Assembly (NCBI GenBank): GCA_964383905.1 | Contig: CAYLJO010000120.1 | Coordinates: 1 to 18,728 of the forward strand | Origin: CAYLJO01 sp964383905 | GTDB lineage: Bacteria > Acidobacteriota > Blastocatellia > Pyrinomonadales > Pyrinomonadaceae | Direction: 5' to 3' | DNA: 18,728 nt | Part shown: positions 6,600-15,753 of the stretch, one piece after another | Layout of the letters: each line of letters opens with the position of its first letter | How positions within the stretch are numbered: position 1 is the stretch's first letter | Program-made: the position numbers and the translations under genes | Notes under the pieces: model-generated | Databases searched by the model: none | What the model was told of the DNA's origin: nothing | Seen by the model: the letters and a program-made list of their open reading frames with translations, nothing else

Positions 6600-9062
6600 T
6601 CATTCGTGCCTGAGAGCAATCATCGGGTCGACCTTCGTCGCCCTGCGGGCCGGGATGTAACTGGCGAGCAGGGCCACGCCGGCTAACAACAGTGCCGTAC
6701 CCGCAAAGGTAATAGGATCGACCGCCGTTACCCCGAAGAGCAGTTGTGAAATGAGGTGGGTGAGAGCCAGGCTCGCGACCAGCCCCATTCCGACTCCGGC
6801 CATTACGAGAACCATCCCCTGCTTGAGCACCAGCTTGAGCACGTCACCGGTCTGGGCCCCCAGGGCCATCCGCAGGCCAATTTCGTGCGTTCGTTGGCTG
6901 ACGGAATAAGCCAGGACGCCGTAGATCCCGACAGATGCCAACACCAGCGCGAGCAGGCCGAAAATCGCCAGCAGCGTGGCCCCCATGCGCGGCCCGTACA
7001 GGGCTTGGCCGAGCACTTCGGAGATGGTCGAAACAGCCACCAGCGGTAGGTTCGGATCCAACGCCTGCACCTCGCGCCGCACGGTGCCGAGCACAGCCGC
7101 CGGATCACCATTGGTGCGGACGTGTAGCGTCACATTGGCGGCGTAGTTCTGCAAGAGCGGCAGGTAGGCGACGGGCCGGGGGTCTTCACCCAGATTAACG
7201 ACATCGCTGTTTCTCGCAATGCCGATCACCTCTTCCTGGAAGTCATCGCCGAAGAATTTGAAACGCTTACCGATGGCGTCCTCGTTGGGCCAGAAGCGGC
7301 GGGCCATTGCCTCGTTGATGATCACTACCTTGGGAGCGTTTTCCCGGTCAGTCGGTCTGAAATCTCGACCCCGTAGGACCGGGGTGCCGAGTGTCTCAAA
7401 GTATTTCAAGCCGACCGTGTTAACCAGTGTGAGAATCCCACGGCCACCCGGCGGCTCCTGGCCTTCGATAAAGACGCTTCTCATAAAGCCGCCGCTGAAC
7501 GGCTGACCGGTCGCCAGGGCGGCCGAGCGGACGCCGGGAATAGTTTCAACCCGCTCCTGAACTTGCCGGTAAAATTCCTGCCCCCGGGTCTCGTTATAAC
7601 TCTGCGCGCCCACATCGAACGACATCACCAGAAGCTTCTCGGTCTCGAAGCCGGGATTGATGGCCTGTGCGTTGCGCAGGCTGCGCAGGAAGAGTCCGGC
7701 GCCGATTAAAGAGACGAGAGACAGGGCCACTTGAGTGACGACGAGGACACTTCGTAGATTAAAGCGGCGCCTTGTCTGATTGATCTGACTGCTCTTCTCC
7801 TTGAGCTCTGACACCGTGTCGGAGCGAGTCGACTGGAGTGCCGGCACCAGGCCGAAAATCACACCGGTGAGCAGAGACAGGAGCATTGTGAATCCGAGTA
7901 CTCGCCCGTTCAGATCAAGGCTCAGGGCGTTCTGATTAAAGAAGGGAGGGCGGAAGTACCACAACAGGTCGCGTCCCCAGTAGGCCAGAAGGAGACCTAA
8001 GGCGCCACCCAGCACGGACAGCAAGATGCTCTCGGTGAGAAGCTGCCGGACAATGCGCCACCGCCCCGCGCCGATGGCGACGCGGATCGCGATCTCCTTG
8101 CGGCGGGCGGTCGCCCGGGCGAGCAGTAAATTGGCCACATTGGCACAGGCGATAAGTAGAACGAGGCCGACGATGGTGGTCAGAAGGCCGCCGGCACGAA
8201 CGAACAGCTCTCGCTGGTTAGGATTGATCGTAGATTGTAACAGCGGCAGCAGGCTGACGTTCCGTTTCTCATTCTCCTTGGGATACTCCTGCTCCAGCCG
8301 GCGACCGACGGTTTGCATCGCGGCCTGGGCCTGTTCCGTCGTGACGCCGGGCTTAAGGCGACCGACGACATTGAACAGAAGCGCGCGCCGCTCATTGAAC
8401 CACTGACGGAAGACTCCCGTCAGCACCTGATCATGCATCATCATCGGCACCCAAAAGTCGGAAGCGCCGATGGCAAACGTGCCCCGGAAGTTCTCAGGGG
8501 CAATGCCTATCACGGTGAAACGCTGATTATTCAAGGCCAGCGTCTTACCCACCAGAGAGGGATCGCCGCCGAAGCGGCGCTGCCATAAGCCGTGACTGAT
8601 GACGACAACCGGATGGGTGCCGGGCGTGCCGTCTTCTTCGGGCAGAAAGGTGCGGCCCCGCGCCGCCTTGATGCCCAACACGTCAAAATAGTTACCCGAA
8701 ACAATCAACCCGTTAATCTGTTCGGGCTCGCCGGTGCCGGACAGGCTCATCGCCACCCCGCTAAAAGCCAGGAGCCCTGAAAAGACATCATTCTGGTCCC
8801 GGTAATCCATATAATTCGGATAGGACACCGGCATGAAATCGAGGAGGTTCCCCTTGTTCTTCTCATCGGTACCGTAGACGGAGACCAGTTGAGCGGGCTC
8901 CTTCACCGGCAACGGCTGCAGGAAGACAGCATTGACCAGGGTGAAGATCGTCGTGTTAGCGCCAATTCCTAAAGCCAGGGAGAGAATCGCGACGGCGGTA
9001 AAAGCGCGGCTCTTGAGCATGATGCGGAAGCCAAAGCGCAGGTCCTGCCAGAGAGTTTCCAT
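6600..9062 (-). CDS. ADOP-family ABC transporter permease (MacB/FtsX type)
   Basis: The 820-residue product has the full ADOP layout. It opens with METLWQDLRFGFRIMLKSR and a first membrane helix (AVAILSLALGIGANTTIF). A MacB-type periplasmic domain follows, then an FtsX-like set of three helices (LTTIVGLVLLIACANVANLL onward), a second anchor and periplasmic domain, and a final three-helix FtsX unit ending in SYIPARRATKVDPMIALRHE. About eight helices are visible. ADOP proteins are predicted to move lipids, peptides or drugs with a MacB-like ATPase; none is adjacent here, which is usual for this orphan group. I chose ATG 9062 (GTGGAGG six bases upstream) over the earlier in-frame ATG 9089. The gene appears intact and is convergent with the HD gene. 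Confidence 0.93.
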   Translation of the reverse strand: METLWQDLRFGFRIMLKSRAFTAVAILSLALGIGANTTIFTLVNAVFLQPLPVKEPAQLVSVYGTDEKNKGNLLDFMPVSYPNYMDYRDQNDVFSGLLAFSGVAMSLSGTGEPEQINGLIVSGNYFDVLGIKAARGRTFLPEEDGTPGTHPVVVISHGLWQRRFGGDPSLVGKTLALNNQRFTVIGIAPENFRGTFAIGASDFWVPMMMHDQVLTGVFRQWFNERRALLFNVVGRLKPGVTTEQAQAAMQTVGRRLEQEYPKENEKRNVSLLPLLQSTINPNQRELFVRAGGLLTTIVGLVLLIACANVANLLLARATARRKEIAIRVAIGAGRWRIVRQLLTESILLSVLGGALGLLLAYWGRDLLWYFRPPFFNQNALSLDLNGRVLGFTMLLSLLTGVIFGLVPALQSTRSDTVSELKEKSSQINQTRRRFNLRSVLVVTQVALSLVSLIGAGLFLRSLRNAQAINPGFETEKLLVMSFDVGAQSYNETRGQEFYRQVQERVETIPGVRSAALATGQPFSGGFMRSVFIEGQEPPGGRGILTLVNTVGLKYFETLGTPVLRGRDFRPTDRENAPKVVIINEAMARRFWPNEDAIGKRFKFFGDDFQEEVIGIARNSDVVNLGEDPRPVAYLPLLQNYAANVTLHVRTNGDPAAVLGTVRREVQALDPNLPLVAVSTISEVLGQALYGPRMGATLLAIFGLLALVLASVGIYGVLAYSVSQRTHEIGLRMALGAQTGDVLKLVLKQGMVLVMAGVGMGLVASLALTHLISQLLFGVTAVDPITFAGTALLLAGVALLASYIPARRATKVDPMIALRHE

Positions 9063-9576
9063 CGACACACCTCCACGCTGTTTTAACAATGCGCCAAAGG
9101 AATTGCCGTGCCATCTTGGACCGCCCAGCTTAAATGATAGAATGAATCAGGTTGATCAAGTTTGGACGGCGAGGGAGAGGCTTTTGGACGTTCGCTTCTG
9201 GGATCACATAATCCCAAAATCGAGAATCTTCAACCGGCCGAAAGCAACAAACCATTTCACCCCTTACCTTATTGAAGACCGCCGGGAAAGCGAAATGGTC
9301 AGAATCGCGACTCACTGGGCAAGGCTCATGCGCCGCAGCCACTCTTTGAGCATCCCCCGCGCTTCACGCTGCTGACTCCGGCGTGAATTCTCCAGGTTGT
9401 GTTACAAAAATTAGTTCAGCTACACTAGCCTGGAGTTATGAAGACAGCCGGCGCACAAGAGCTTGTGGGTTGAGAAAATTTTTACAACACGACCCCCCTA
9501 TCTGATAGCAGTTTTGTAGCTCCTTAGTGTTAATCTAGCGAGTTATAGATGCAGGGAGCGGCAGTGAAAGGTAAAC
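9063..9576. other. Divergent intergenic region between ADOP permease and response regulator
   Basis: About 500 bases should hold the promoters of both flanking genes, but I find no hexamer pair with good spacing. It contains a small perfect stem TGGGAT-loop-ATCCCA near 9199-9216 and an AT-rich tract near 9476-9490. The 70-codon minus-strand frame at 9130-9342 has no ribosome site or recognisable motif and is not called. Confidence 0.4.
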
Positions 9577-9975
9577 ATGACGAATACTTCTCAAACTTCC
9601 CGCACAATCCTCGTCGCCGATGATGAACCGGCAATCCTGCGCCTGGTGACGGCCATTATCAATAAGGAAGGGTACTCGGTGATGCCTGCGCGGGACGGCC
9701 GCGAGGCCTACAAAATCCTTCAAGATAATCCTAACCTCACGGCAGCTATTTTTGATGTGACGATGCCACACATCACCGGCCCCGAGTTGGTGCGCTACAT
9801 GAAGAAGGAGCAGCGTTTAATGACCATCCCGGTCATGATCATGACGGCCGAGCAGGACTCCAAACTCTCCGCCGATAGCTTTGACGCCGGGGCCGTCGTT
9901 TTCCTCCCGAAGCCTTTCACGCCCGAGCAACTACAGTTGATGCTGCACACGATGCTCAGCAAAGGCAGCTCATAA
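9577..9975 (+). CDS. Single-domain response regulator (CheY-like receiver)
   Basis: The 132-residue product is one receiver domain with all key residues: acidic pair D15-D16 (VADDEP), phospho-acceptor D60 (IFDVTMP), T90 (IMTAEQ) and K112 (FLPKPF). There is no output domain, so it would act by binding a partner or as a phosphorelay intermediate. The ribosome site is AAAGG five bases before ATG 9577. No histidine kinase gene is in the window, so it is an orphan regulator. Whether it works with the CBS protein downstream cannot be told from here. Confidence 0.93.
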   Translation: MTNTSQTSRTILVADDEPAILRLVTAIINKEGYSVMPARDGREAYKILQDNPNLTAAIFDVTMPHITGPELVRYMKKEQRLMTIPVMIMTAEQDSKLSADSFDAGAVVFLPKPFTPEQLQLMLHTMLSKGSS

Positions 9976-10081
9976 CAGTGAGTTAGCAGGGCCGAGGCGG
10001 CTGGGGCATTTCTAGTGGGATGAAAGATAAGACAAAGGGCGAGGACCAGGCTCGATTCGTCAGCGGGATCAATGATCTCTC

Positions 10082-10237
10082 TTACCGGTTGTAGGTGACA
10101 GAGCGTAGGGGGGAATCGATGAACTCCGCGGGCGGGACCCCGAAAAACATCCGGTAATTGTCCGACACCATCTCGGCAGAGACGCCGATGATAAAGGTGA
10201 GCAGCGCCACGACGAGATGAGCGATGAGCCGTTTCAT
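10082..10237 (-). CDS. Small membrane-anchored protein, 51 aa
   Basis: The product MKRLIAHLVVALLTFIIGVS has a positively charged start and one hydrophobic helix. It is followed by a short polar tail with FFGVPPAEFIDSP. This resembles small single-span or secreted proteins seen repeatedly in acidobacterial genomes. I prefer the ATG at 10237 because the helix then begins properly; the longer frame from 10279 adds 14 residues that look untranslated. No strong ribosome site precedes either start. Its family is unknown. Confidence 0.5.
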   Translation of the reverse strand: MKRLIAHLVVALLTFIIGVSAEMVSDNYRMFFGVPPAEFIDSPLRSVTYNR

Positions 10238-10556
10238 AGGGCATAGTATATCACCGCCGTAGATCTGTGACACTAACAAATTGGGATGAATATATTGACG
10301 CCATGAGAGGTCTGTAGTAGAAGAACCCAGCGGCGCCGGGGCGAGGGCGGTCAGCGGGTCACCTTCCTCGGAATCAGCAGCCTCCTGACGGAGGCCGTCG
10401 AGATGAGGTCGGGGTCATCGCACCTCGTAAATAGAGGGTGCAAACAATTGTCTATTTGACTTGGTACGAGAGTTAGCTTAAAAGGCGGGACAATGTTCTC
10501 GGCCTTGTGGCTGCAGTGCGGTCAGGGCGGAAGATACTTCTCAGGGAGATTCAGCT
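10238..10556. other. Intergenic leader region before the CBS gene
   Basis: This stretch holds no gene. It contains a small GC stem GCCTCC-TGAC-GGAGGC (10380-10395) and, further on, the promoter listed separately. The stem is upstream of the promoter and lacks a T-tract, so I do not call it a terminator. Confidence 0.4.
10456..10484 (+). promoter_or_regulatory. Candidate sigma70-type promoter of the CBS-domain gene
   Basis: TTGACT (10456-10461) and TAAAAG (10479-10484) are separated by exactly 17 bases, with a 5/6 match at -35 and a weaker -10. The ATG at 10557 lies 72 bases further on. This is the best promoter candidate in the window. Confidence 0.5.
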
Positions 10557-10991
10557 ATGAAAACCGTCAAAGAGATTCTACGGTCCAAAGGCCACACCAT
10601 CATTTCCATCACCCCGGATACCACCGTGTACGAAGCATTGAAGATCATGGCCGACAAGAATATTGGGGCCTTAATCGTGAAGGACGGAGAGACCGTGGCC
10701 GGCATCATGTCGGAGCGGGATTACGCCAGAAAGGTGATCCTGCATGGAAAATCGTCCAAGGAACTTCAGGTCAGGGAGATCATGACGTCGAAGGTGTATT
10801 ACGTGCGCCCCGAGCAGAGTGTGCAGGAATGCATGGCCCAGATGACTGACCGGCGTGTCCGGCACCTGCCGGTACTGGACGGTGATCGTTTGGTCGGGAT
10901 CATCTCGATCGGCGATGTGGTGAAGGCGATTATCGCCGAACAAGAGTCGACGATAAAGCTGCTGGAAAATTATATTACAGGAACCCCTTAG
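10557..10991 (+). CDS. Protein with two CBS domains
   Basis: The 144-residue product is a Bateman pair. CBS1 is visible as TVYEALKIMADKNIGALIV...VAGIMSERDYARKV and CBS2 as QSVQECMAQMTDRRVRHLPV...LVGIISIGDVVKAI. Each ends with the Gly-Ile-(Met/Ile)-Ser turn and an Asp that usually contacts ribose of adenine nucleotides. Stand-alone CBS pairs sense AMP, ATP, NAD(H) or SAM and regulate partners. The ribosome site CAGGGAG lies upstream of ATG 10557, and a promoter candidate lies 72 bases before it. The next gene, also on the plus strand, starts 152 bases later and may or may not share the transcript. Confidence 0.92.
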   Translation: MKTVKEILRSKGHTIISITPDTTVYEALKIMADKNIGALIVKDGETVAGIMSERDYARKVILHGKSSKELQVREIMTSKVYYVRPEQSVQECMAQMTDRRVRHLPVLDGDRLVGIISIGDVVKAIIAEQESTIKLLENYITGTP

Positions 10992-11143
10992 GGAGGGGAC
11001 TGCTCTTTCACAACCGGTTTTCATCGGGAAGGCCGTATGCGCTCCATTCTTCCGGCCGGCTGCTGAACCCGCAGGCCGTTCGGCCCTCGCTTGATTGAGA
11101 TAGACGTGTGCAAGGATTAAAATCACAGGAGGGGGTGAGTAAC

Positions 11144-11590
11144 ATGCCGGAAGAGCAACCTCAGCTTGTAACGTCAGACGCCTTAGACTGGTTCCTTCAG
11201 CATCTGGTCTCCATGACCAACCAATTCCAACTCTTCTTCCCCGTCACCCTCAGTGTCGGCGGCGTGCTGATCTCCGGGGAGATAGTGGATGGCAAAACGT
11301 ACTTTGACGAGTTTGCCGCGCTCATGAAAGAGCGCCTGTCAAACATCAGCGGCGAGCAGTTCGCCACGCACATGGGGGAGATCTACCGGAGTGCCGGCGA
11401 CAGGTATCTTCAATCGGCATCGGAAGGGGAAGAACGTCCTGCCGTAAGCGAACCGAACTACATTCATCTGAGGAAGGCGAAGCTGTTTCACGCCGGGGGC
11501 GCTTCGATCCCGAGGGGCGAAGGTGTTTTATGGCGGGTGCGGTTGGGAGCGATAGACGGGTTTACGTTGGGAAGCCTGTCGCTTGATTAG
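11144..11590 (+). CDS. GvpU-like gas-vesicle accessory family protein
   Basis: The 148-residue product has the GvpU-type core: an N-terminal helix (DALDWFLQHLVSMTNQF), a beta hairpin FPVTLSVGGVLISGEIVDGK, then YFDEFAALMKERL, and a C-terminal strand region (NYIHLRKAKLFHAGG, WRVRLGAIDGFTLGSLSL). GvpU is known from Bacillus gas-vesicle clusters, but homologues occur widely without structural gvp genes. No gvpA or other gvp gene is in the window, so a gas-vesicle role is not implied. GGAGGGGGTGAG precedes ATG 11144; the in-frame ATG at 11108 would add 12 residues across that ribosome site and is rejected. Family assignment is from motif memory, at moderate confidence. Confidence 0.7.
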   Translation: MPEEQPQLVTSDALDWFLQHLVSMTNQFQLFFPVTLSVGGVLISGEIVDGKTYFDEFAALMKERLSNISGEQFATHMGEIYRSAGDRYLQSASEGEERPAVSEPNYIHLRKAKLFHAGGASIPRGEGVLWRVRLGAIDGFTLGSLSLD

Positions 11591-11736
11591 CTCAGGCGTA
11601 CCGGCGCCGGAATCGCATCAACAAGGTAGCTCGGCCGGCGCAAAAACGAAGAAGGGAAGTCAGGTGGCAGAATATCCGGGTAAGTGGGCTTCCCCGAGAT
11701 TTCGTTAGAATCGAACAGGACTTCCAACAAATCCTT

Positions 11737-13962
11737 TCAAGTTATTCGGCCCAGTGCGTGAGCCAGCCTGCGCGAGGCGATCAGCAAATGAGCATCTTGA
11801 ATCAGGCCGAGCCGAGTGCCGATCTCATCAATGTGTATGAAACGGAGGTCAGACTCCGGTGCGTCGCTGAGCTCCACTTCGGCCGCGAAGGGATAAACGA
11901 CTTCCGGGGTTATTCCCGGCGTAGGGAAATATGAGCCTCCCAGCTCCCATGAGCGGCGGACGCTGACACGAAAGTCGCGGCGCATCGCTTTCATGAGAAA
12001 CGAAGGCAACTCCGACCGGTGCTTAACCGCGAAGGGCAAGCGCCACGCCGGGGCCGCCGCCATCTTCGAACTCCCGGTGACAGATTGAACGGCCGGCAAA
12101 TCGCGGTGCTCAAGGCCAACAAAGATCCCATGCCCGGTCCGCGCGACGGGTAAGGCGACAAGGGTGTTGATGCTTAAATGCTGAGGCAACACGTATTCAA
12201 ACGGAACTTCAGCCAATATCCTGCCGCCGTGATCGCGCTCGGCAAAGTTACCTTCCCGGAGCGAGAGAAAATCAGGCTCGGCAGGGCTGGCGCACGGGTC
12301 AAAGGCTGCATGAGCAGGGGGGGGCAGGGCGGACTCGTCTGGTGTGAAGGAGAATACCGGGGCCTGCTCCGCCAACGTAATAGGCGCCCCGATCCACGGG
12401 CCGGGCTTCATGCCGAGGCCGCTCAGGAGGTGGTAAATATTCACTTCAAGTCGCGCATCGAACATTCCGCCGACGTGACAGGCCCGCAGGACTTGAGTGG
12501 CGTCAAGCTCTCGCACCGTCCCGGCATCTTTGAATCGGGTGTAATTAGGAAATGCGACCGCGGCAGTTAGTCCGGGCCGTACCTCGATCAGGCGGGAGAC
12601 GACGCGCTCGTTAACTCCGCCGGGAGATGTGTAGTACGAGAATGGATCCCCGCCATTGATAATATCTGCGCGCTCAAAGCCGGCCCGCTCCGTAAGAATA
12701 CGGCTCACGGCTTCATCAGGATCTTCCGCCGGATCAACAATCGCGCTGATCGGCTCGGTGATGTATCCCGAAAAAGAGGAGCGGTTCAGCCGGGCCTGAT
12801 CCGTGCAGGCGTTGACGACGGGGCGGGGAAACCCCTTCTTCGCGAAAACAAAGACCTGCCCTTCCCTCTCGAACCAGGGCACTAAATCAATCGTCAGGTT
12901 CGGTCGTTCAACCAGTTCGAAGACCTGCCCGGTATCTCTGTGCCGGTGGGCGGTGAGGCTCAAGAACTCCGGGGACGGCAGGGTTCGGCGCCGCCGCTCG
13001 GTGATCTCCACCCCGTCACCGGAGCGCACCTTCTCCCCGACGATGAGATAGTTAGTCGGGGGCGGGGGCAGCCGTTTCTCATCCGGATCAGAGAGATAGA
13101 AGCACCCCTCAAACCGGTTCTGCACGATCCACGGATTCCATATCGGCATCGAGGTGACGATGCGCAGGCCCCGGCGGCGAAACGCCTCTTCGAACTGCGA
13201 CTGGCTCAGGTAGGTGTATTCCTCCAGTAATTCTGTATCCCAGTCCGCACGGTAGTCCTTGCGCAGGACGAATTCGGCGGCCGTTCGCAGCCTCAATCTG
13301 TAACGAATGAACCCCTCGCGCGGCGATTTTGTCCTGATGAAGGGGACCGGACTCTGCGGATTCGTGCTGCCGCGCCAGTCCTGAGCAAACCGCTCAAATA
13401 GCGCCGCCGTTGAGAGCCCGCCCACGCCCCCGGTGTCAGAGCCGTTACCGGCCGGCAGATCAAGAAAGACCTGTTCGGGACCATCCGGAATCACGAAATC
13501 TCTGATGATAATAACGCCGCCCGTTTTAAGCTGCGCCACCTGATTATCCAGAGTCTTGAGCACACGATTCACGTCGAAGTTGTTGAAGCTAGTGACGTGA
13601 TGCATCACCGATGAGTCGAGAATACCGTCCAGAGATTCGGCGGGAAAAACCATGGCGGAGATGTCGCCGACCACGTAAGAGAGGTTCGGCCGGCGGTATT
13701 GACTGCCGGCCATTTCTACCGAAATCGGATTAATGTCGACGCCGACCAGCTCCTGTCATTGATAAAGGCAGGCCAGGTCATAGGTCCCGCGGCCCGAACC
13801 ACAGCCCATGTCGGCGACCCGCCCGCGCGTCGGAAAATGCGCCGTCGTCAACGCCACCTTCTGCTGCACGGAGGCATCCATCCCGGCGAAGTATGCCTCG
13901 TAGGCCTCTTGCGTGCCCCGGTGCTGTTTTTCGTAGCGTCCTGATTGGCTGGTGTTATCCAT
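11737..13962 (-). pseudogene. SAM methyltransferase fused to two Nudix-like domains, interrupted by an in-frame TGA
   Basis: One frame runs from ATG 13962 to the stop at 11737 with a single internal TGA at codon 69 (13756-13758). Before it is class I methyltransferase motif I (VADMGCGSGRGTYDLA, residues ~49-64). Directly after it, in the same frame, come the acidic-loop motif ELVGVDINP, then LDGILDSSVMHHV and GGVIIIRDFVIPDG, so the domain clearly spans the stop. Beyond ~330 come two copies of a module opening P(E/D)FLSL (12972-12409 and 12276-11749). Copy 1 reads EDPDEAVSRILTERAGF then SPGGVNERVV, a degenerate Nudix box plus the SPG..E element of ADP-ribose-type Nudix proteins; copy 2 is more diverged. 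It is the last gene of the KptA-to-kinase cluster, 28 bases after the kinase. Long intact frames on both sides suggest a sequencing error or a fresh mutation. Confidence 0.78.
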
Positions 13963-13990
13963 CTGTCAATCGTTCAGGCGCGTGCGCAAC

Positions 13991-15694
13991 TCATGCCGTT
14001 TGTCGCCGCATCCTGAGCCCATAGAGCTTGCGGGCCCGAGCGATCAAGGCTTGTGAGCCTTTGGCGAACAGCTTCACGTCGCCCCGGAGTGCCGGGTCGC
14101 TGATCACTTTTATCTTCGTGGAGCCTTTGAGCCGAGAAAAGACCTCCAGCTCACCCTCGTCGTTCAGGTGTAAAGCGACCCCACTCTCGAGCACCGTGAA
14201 GTTGATATTTGTCAAAGTAATATCCGTCGCCGGCCGCACGTCATAATCACTGAAATCTGCCAGGAAACGAAAGATCAGCTTGTCATACCGGCCCTCTTTA
14301 TTTCCGATCACAACCAGGAGTTGGCCGCAAAGCCGGGCGTCTATAATCTGGTACCCGTCGAGCTCCCGAAGGCGAATCTGGTAGCAAGCGCCGGGGGCCG
14401 GAAGAACGGATGCGTAGTATGCCCCCAGAAGATTTTGAATGACTACGCCTTCAAACATCCGGGTGGACTTCATCATAACATTCCCCACCACTTTCGTGCC
14501 CAACAAACTTTTTCGCGGCAGCTCGGTGATGTCGACCTCAAGAAGATTCTCTTTCCGCTTGAGGTAGAACCGGCCGTCACTTAGCATGACCTCCTCAGCC
14601 TCCACTCGGGGACCGAGCTCGCGATCATCCGTGAGATCGCGGAAGCACACTACGGGGCCGTCCACGTAAGCGACGACGAGGTGCCGCAGGCGAGGTGTGA
14701 TTGCGGCTTTTACTTCAAAGGATGGCTTCGGGTATCTCTTGTCGCCGAAATAAATGCTCTTCTGTGTCATAGTGAGACATCGGTCGTGCCAGATTATCTC
14801 GCCGTCAAACTCTTGTAACTCCGTGACCTCGAAGTGATCGCTCCCGCAATGGCGCTCGACACTCGACGGTGCGGTCACCAGGGCCGATTGCGCGCTTTCG
14901 GGCGGTGGCAACCGTTTGCCCCCTTCGAAAACGGCTCTGAACCAGTCAAGATAGGCGGGAGGGATAACGGTGAGAGGTAAGCACGAGGCCGGGACCGAGA
15001 CGCCTTCGTGCAGGATTGAGATGTTGGCGCGCATTCTGGCGTCAAGCTTCTGATCTTTGCCGGGCAAATTCTGCAAAGGCGGGTATGTGCTTTTGAAGGG
15101 GTGGATGCCGACGAACATTTGGAAGGAGACGACGGCGAATGAGAACCAGTCTGTGTTAACCGTGAATGCCCCGGCATGTCTATCTCGCACGCTCTCCATC
15201 AGAACGGTCGCGGGGAATGACGGTGTCTGGTAGCTGTCAACGTCGATGAAGAAGACCTCCTCGAAGTTTTCGGAAGCCAGGAAGTTCATCTCGTTCAGGT
15301 CAACGATCAAGATTCCCTTGGAGTGGACGTGGCGGATCCCGTCCTGAAGCTTGCGCACGAGGCGGAAAACCATCTCGGGCGTGAGATTCATGCGGTTGCG
15401 GAAGGCTTTCGGGAAAAGCTGGCACAGCGCATAAGCGTTGCCGATATGGCGCATGGAATACCCGACGGGCCTGTTCCTCCCGTCGAGCAGCACGTCCAGC
15501 GGGCGAACAATACGGGGGTCAGTTAAAACCGACAGCTCAAGGATTTTGGCCGGCTGGATCATCCGTTGCGGGTCGGCATAGAGCTTATAGGCGGTCGAGC
15601 CTTTGATGTAGATGGCGCCCTCCCCGCCCTGCGCTTTGAAGTCAGCTTTGGTCAGGTGAACTTCGCCTTTACCTTGAATGAAATACCCGGACAT
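13991..15694 (-). CDS. Serine/threonine-type protein kinase of the TerY-associated (YegI-like) group
   Basis: The product has 567 residues. The N-terminal ~280 residues are a protein kinase fold: Gly-rich loop GGEGAIY (23-29), lysine K37 in AYKLYA, catalytic D132 and N137 in VDLNEMNFL (replacing HRDxxxxN), and metal-binding D151 in FIDVD (replacing DFG). The key catalytic residues are all present, so activity is likely. WFSFAVVSFQMFVGIHPF is the usual helix F region. The C-terminal ~270 residues are beta-rich and unrecognised, without helix-hairpin-helix motifs. I chose ATG 15694 (AAAGGGG upstream); ATG 15751 or TTG 15757, overlapping the phosphatase stop, are alternatives adding about 20 residues. 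The preceding PP2C and VWA genes complete a triad like E. coli YegI-YegK-YegL, in which kinase and phosphatase act on shared targets. Confidence 0.85.
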   Translation of the reverse strand: MSGYFIQGKGEVHLTKADFKAQGGEGAIYIKGSTAYKLYADPQRMIQPAKILELSVLTDPRIVRPLDVLLDGRNRPVGYSMRHIGNAYALCQLFPKAFRNRMNLTPEMVFRLVRKLQDGIRHVHSKGILIVDLNEMNFLASENFEEVFFIDVDSYQTPSFPATVLMESVRDRHAGAFTVNTDWFSFAVVSFQMFVGIHPFKSTYPPLQNLPGKDQKLDARMRANISILHEGVSVPASCLPLTVIPPAYLDWFRAVFEGGKRLPPPESAQSALVTAPSSVERHCGSDHFEVTELQEFDGEIIWHDRCLTMTQKSIYFGDKRYPKPSFEVKAAITPRLRHLVVAYVDGPVVCFRDLTDDRELGPRVEAEEVMLSDGRFYLKRKENLLEVDITELPRKSLLGTKVVGNVMMKSTRMFEGVVIQNLLGAYYASVLPAPGACYQIRLRELDGYQIIDARLCGQLLVVIGNKEGRYDKLIFRFLADFSDYDVRPATDITLTNINFTVLESGVALHLNDEGELEVFSRLKGSTKIKVISDPALRGDVKLFAKGSQALIARARKLYGLRMRRQTA

Positions 15695-15753
15695 CGTGTG
15701 ACCCCTTTGAAGGTAAGATTTGAGATTCGGGAGGGCGATTCTGATAGGCATTC

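Noticed and set aside
8026..8406. 126-codon plus-strand frame opposite the ADOP permease
   Set aside because: It is Arg/Ser-rich, has no ribosome site, and is antisense to a clear permease.
11604..11641. GC stem between the convergent GvpU-like and methyltransferase genes as a terminator
   Set aside because: Only 7 bp, a 24-base loop, and no T-tract in either direction.
13715..13758. TGA read as selenocysteine
   Set aside because: The position between motif I and the acidic loop is not a redox site in methyltransferases, and I see no convincing SECIS-like stem immediately downstream.
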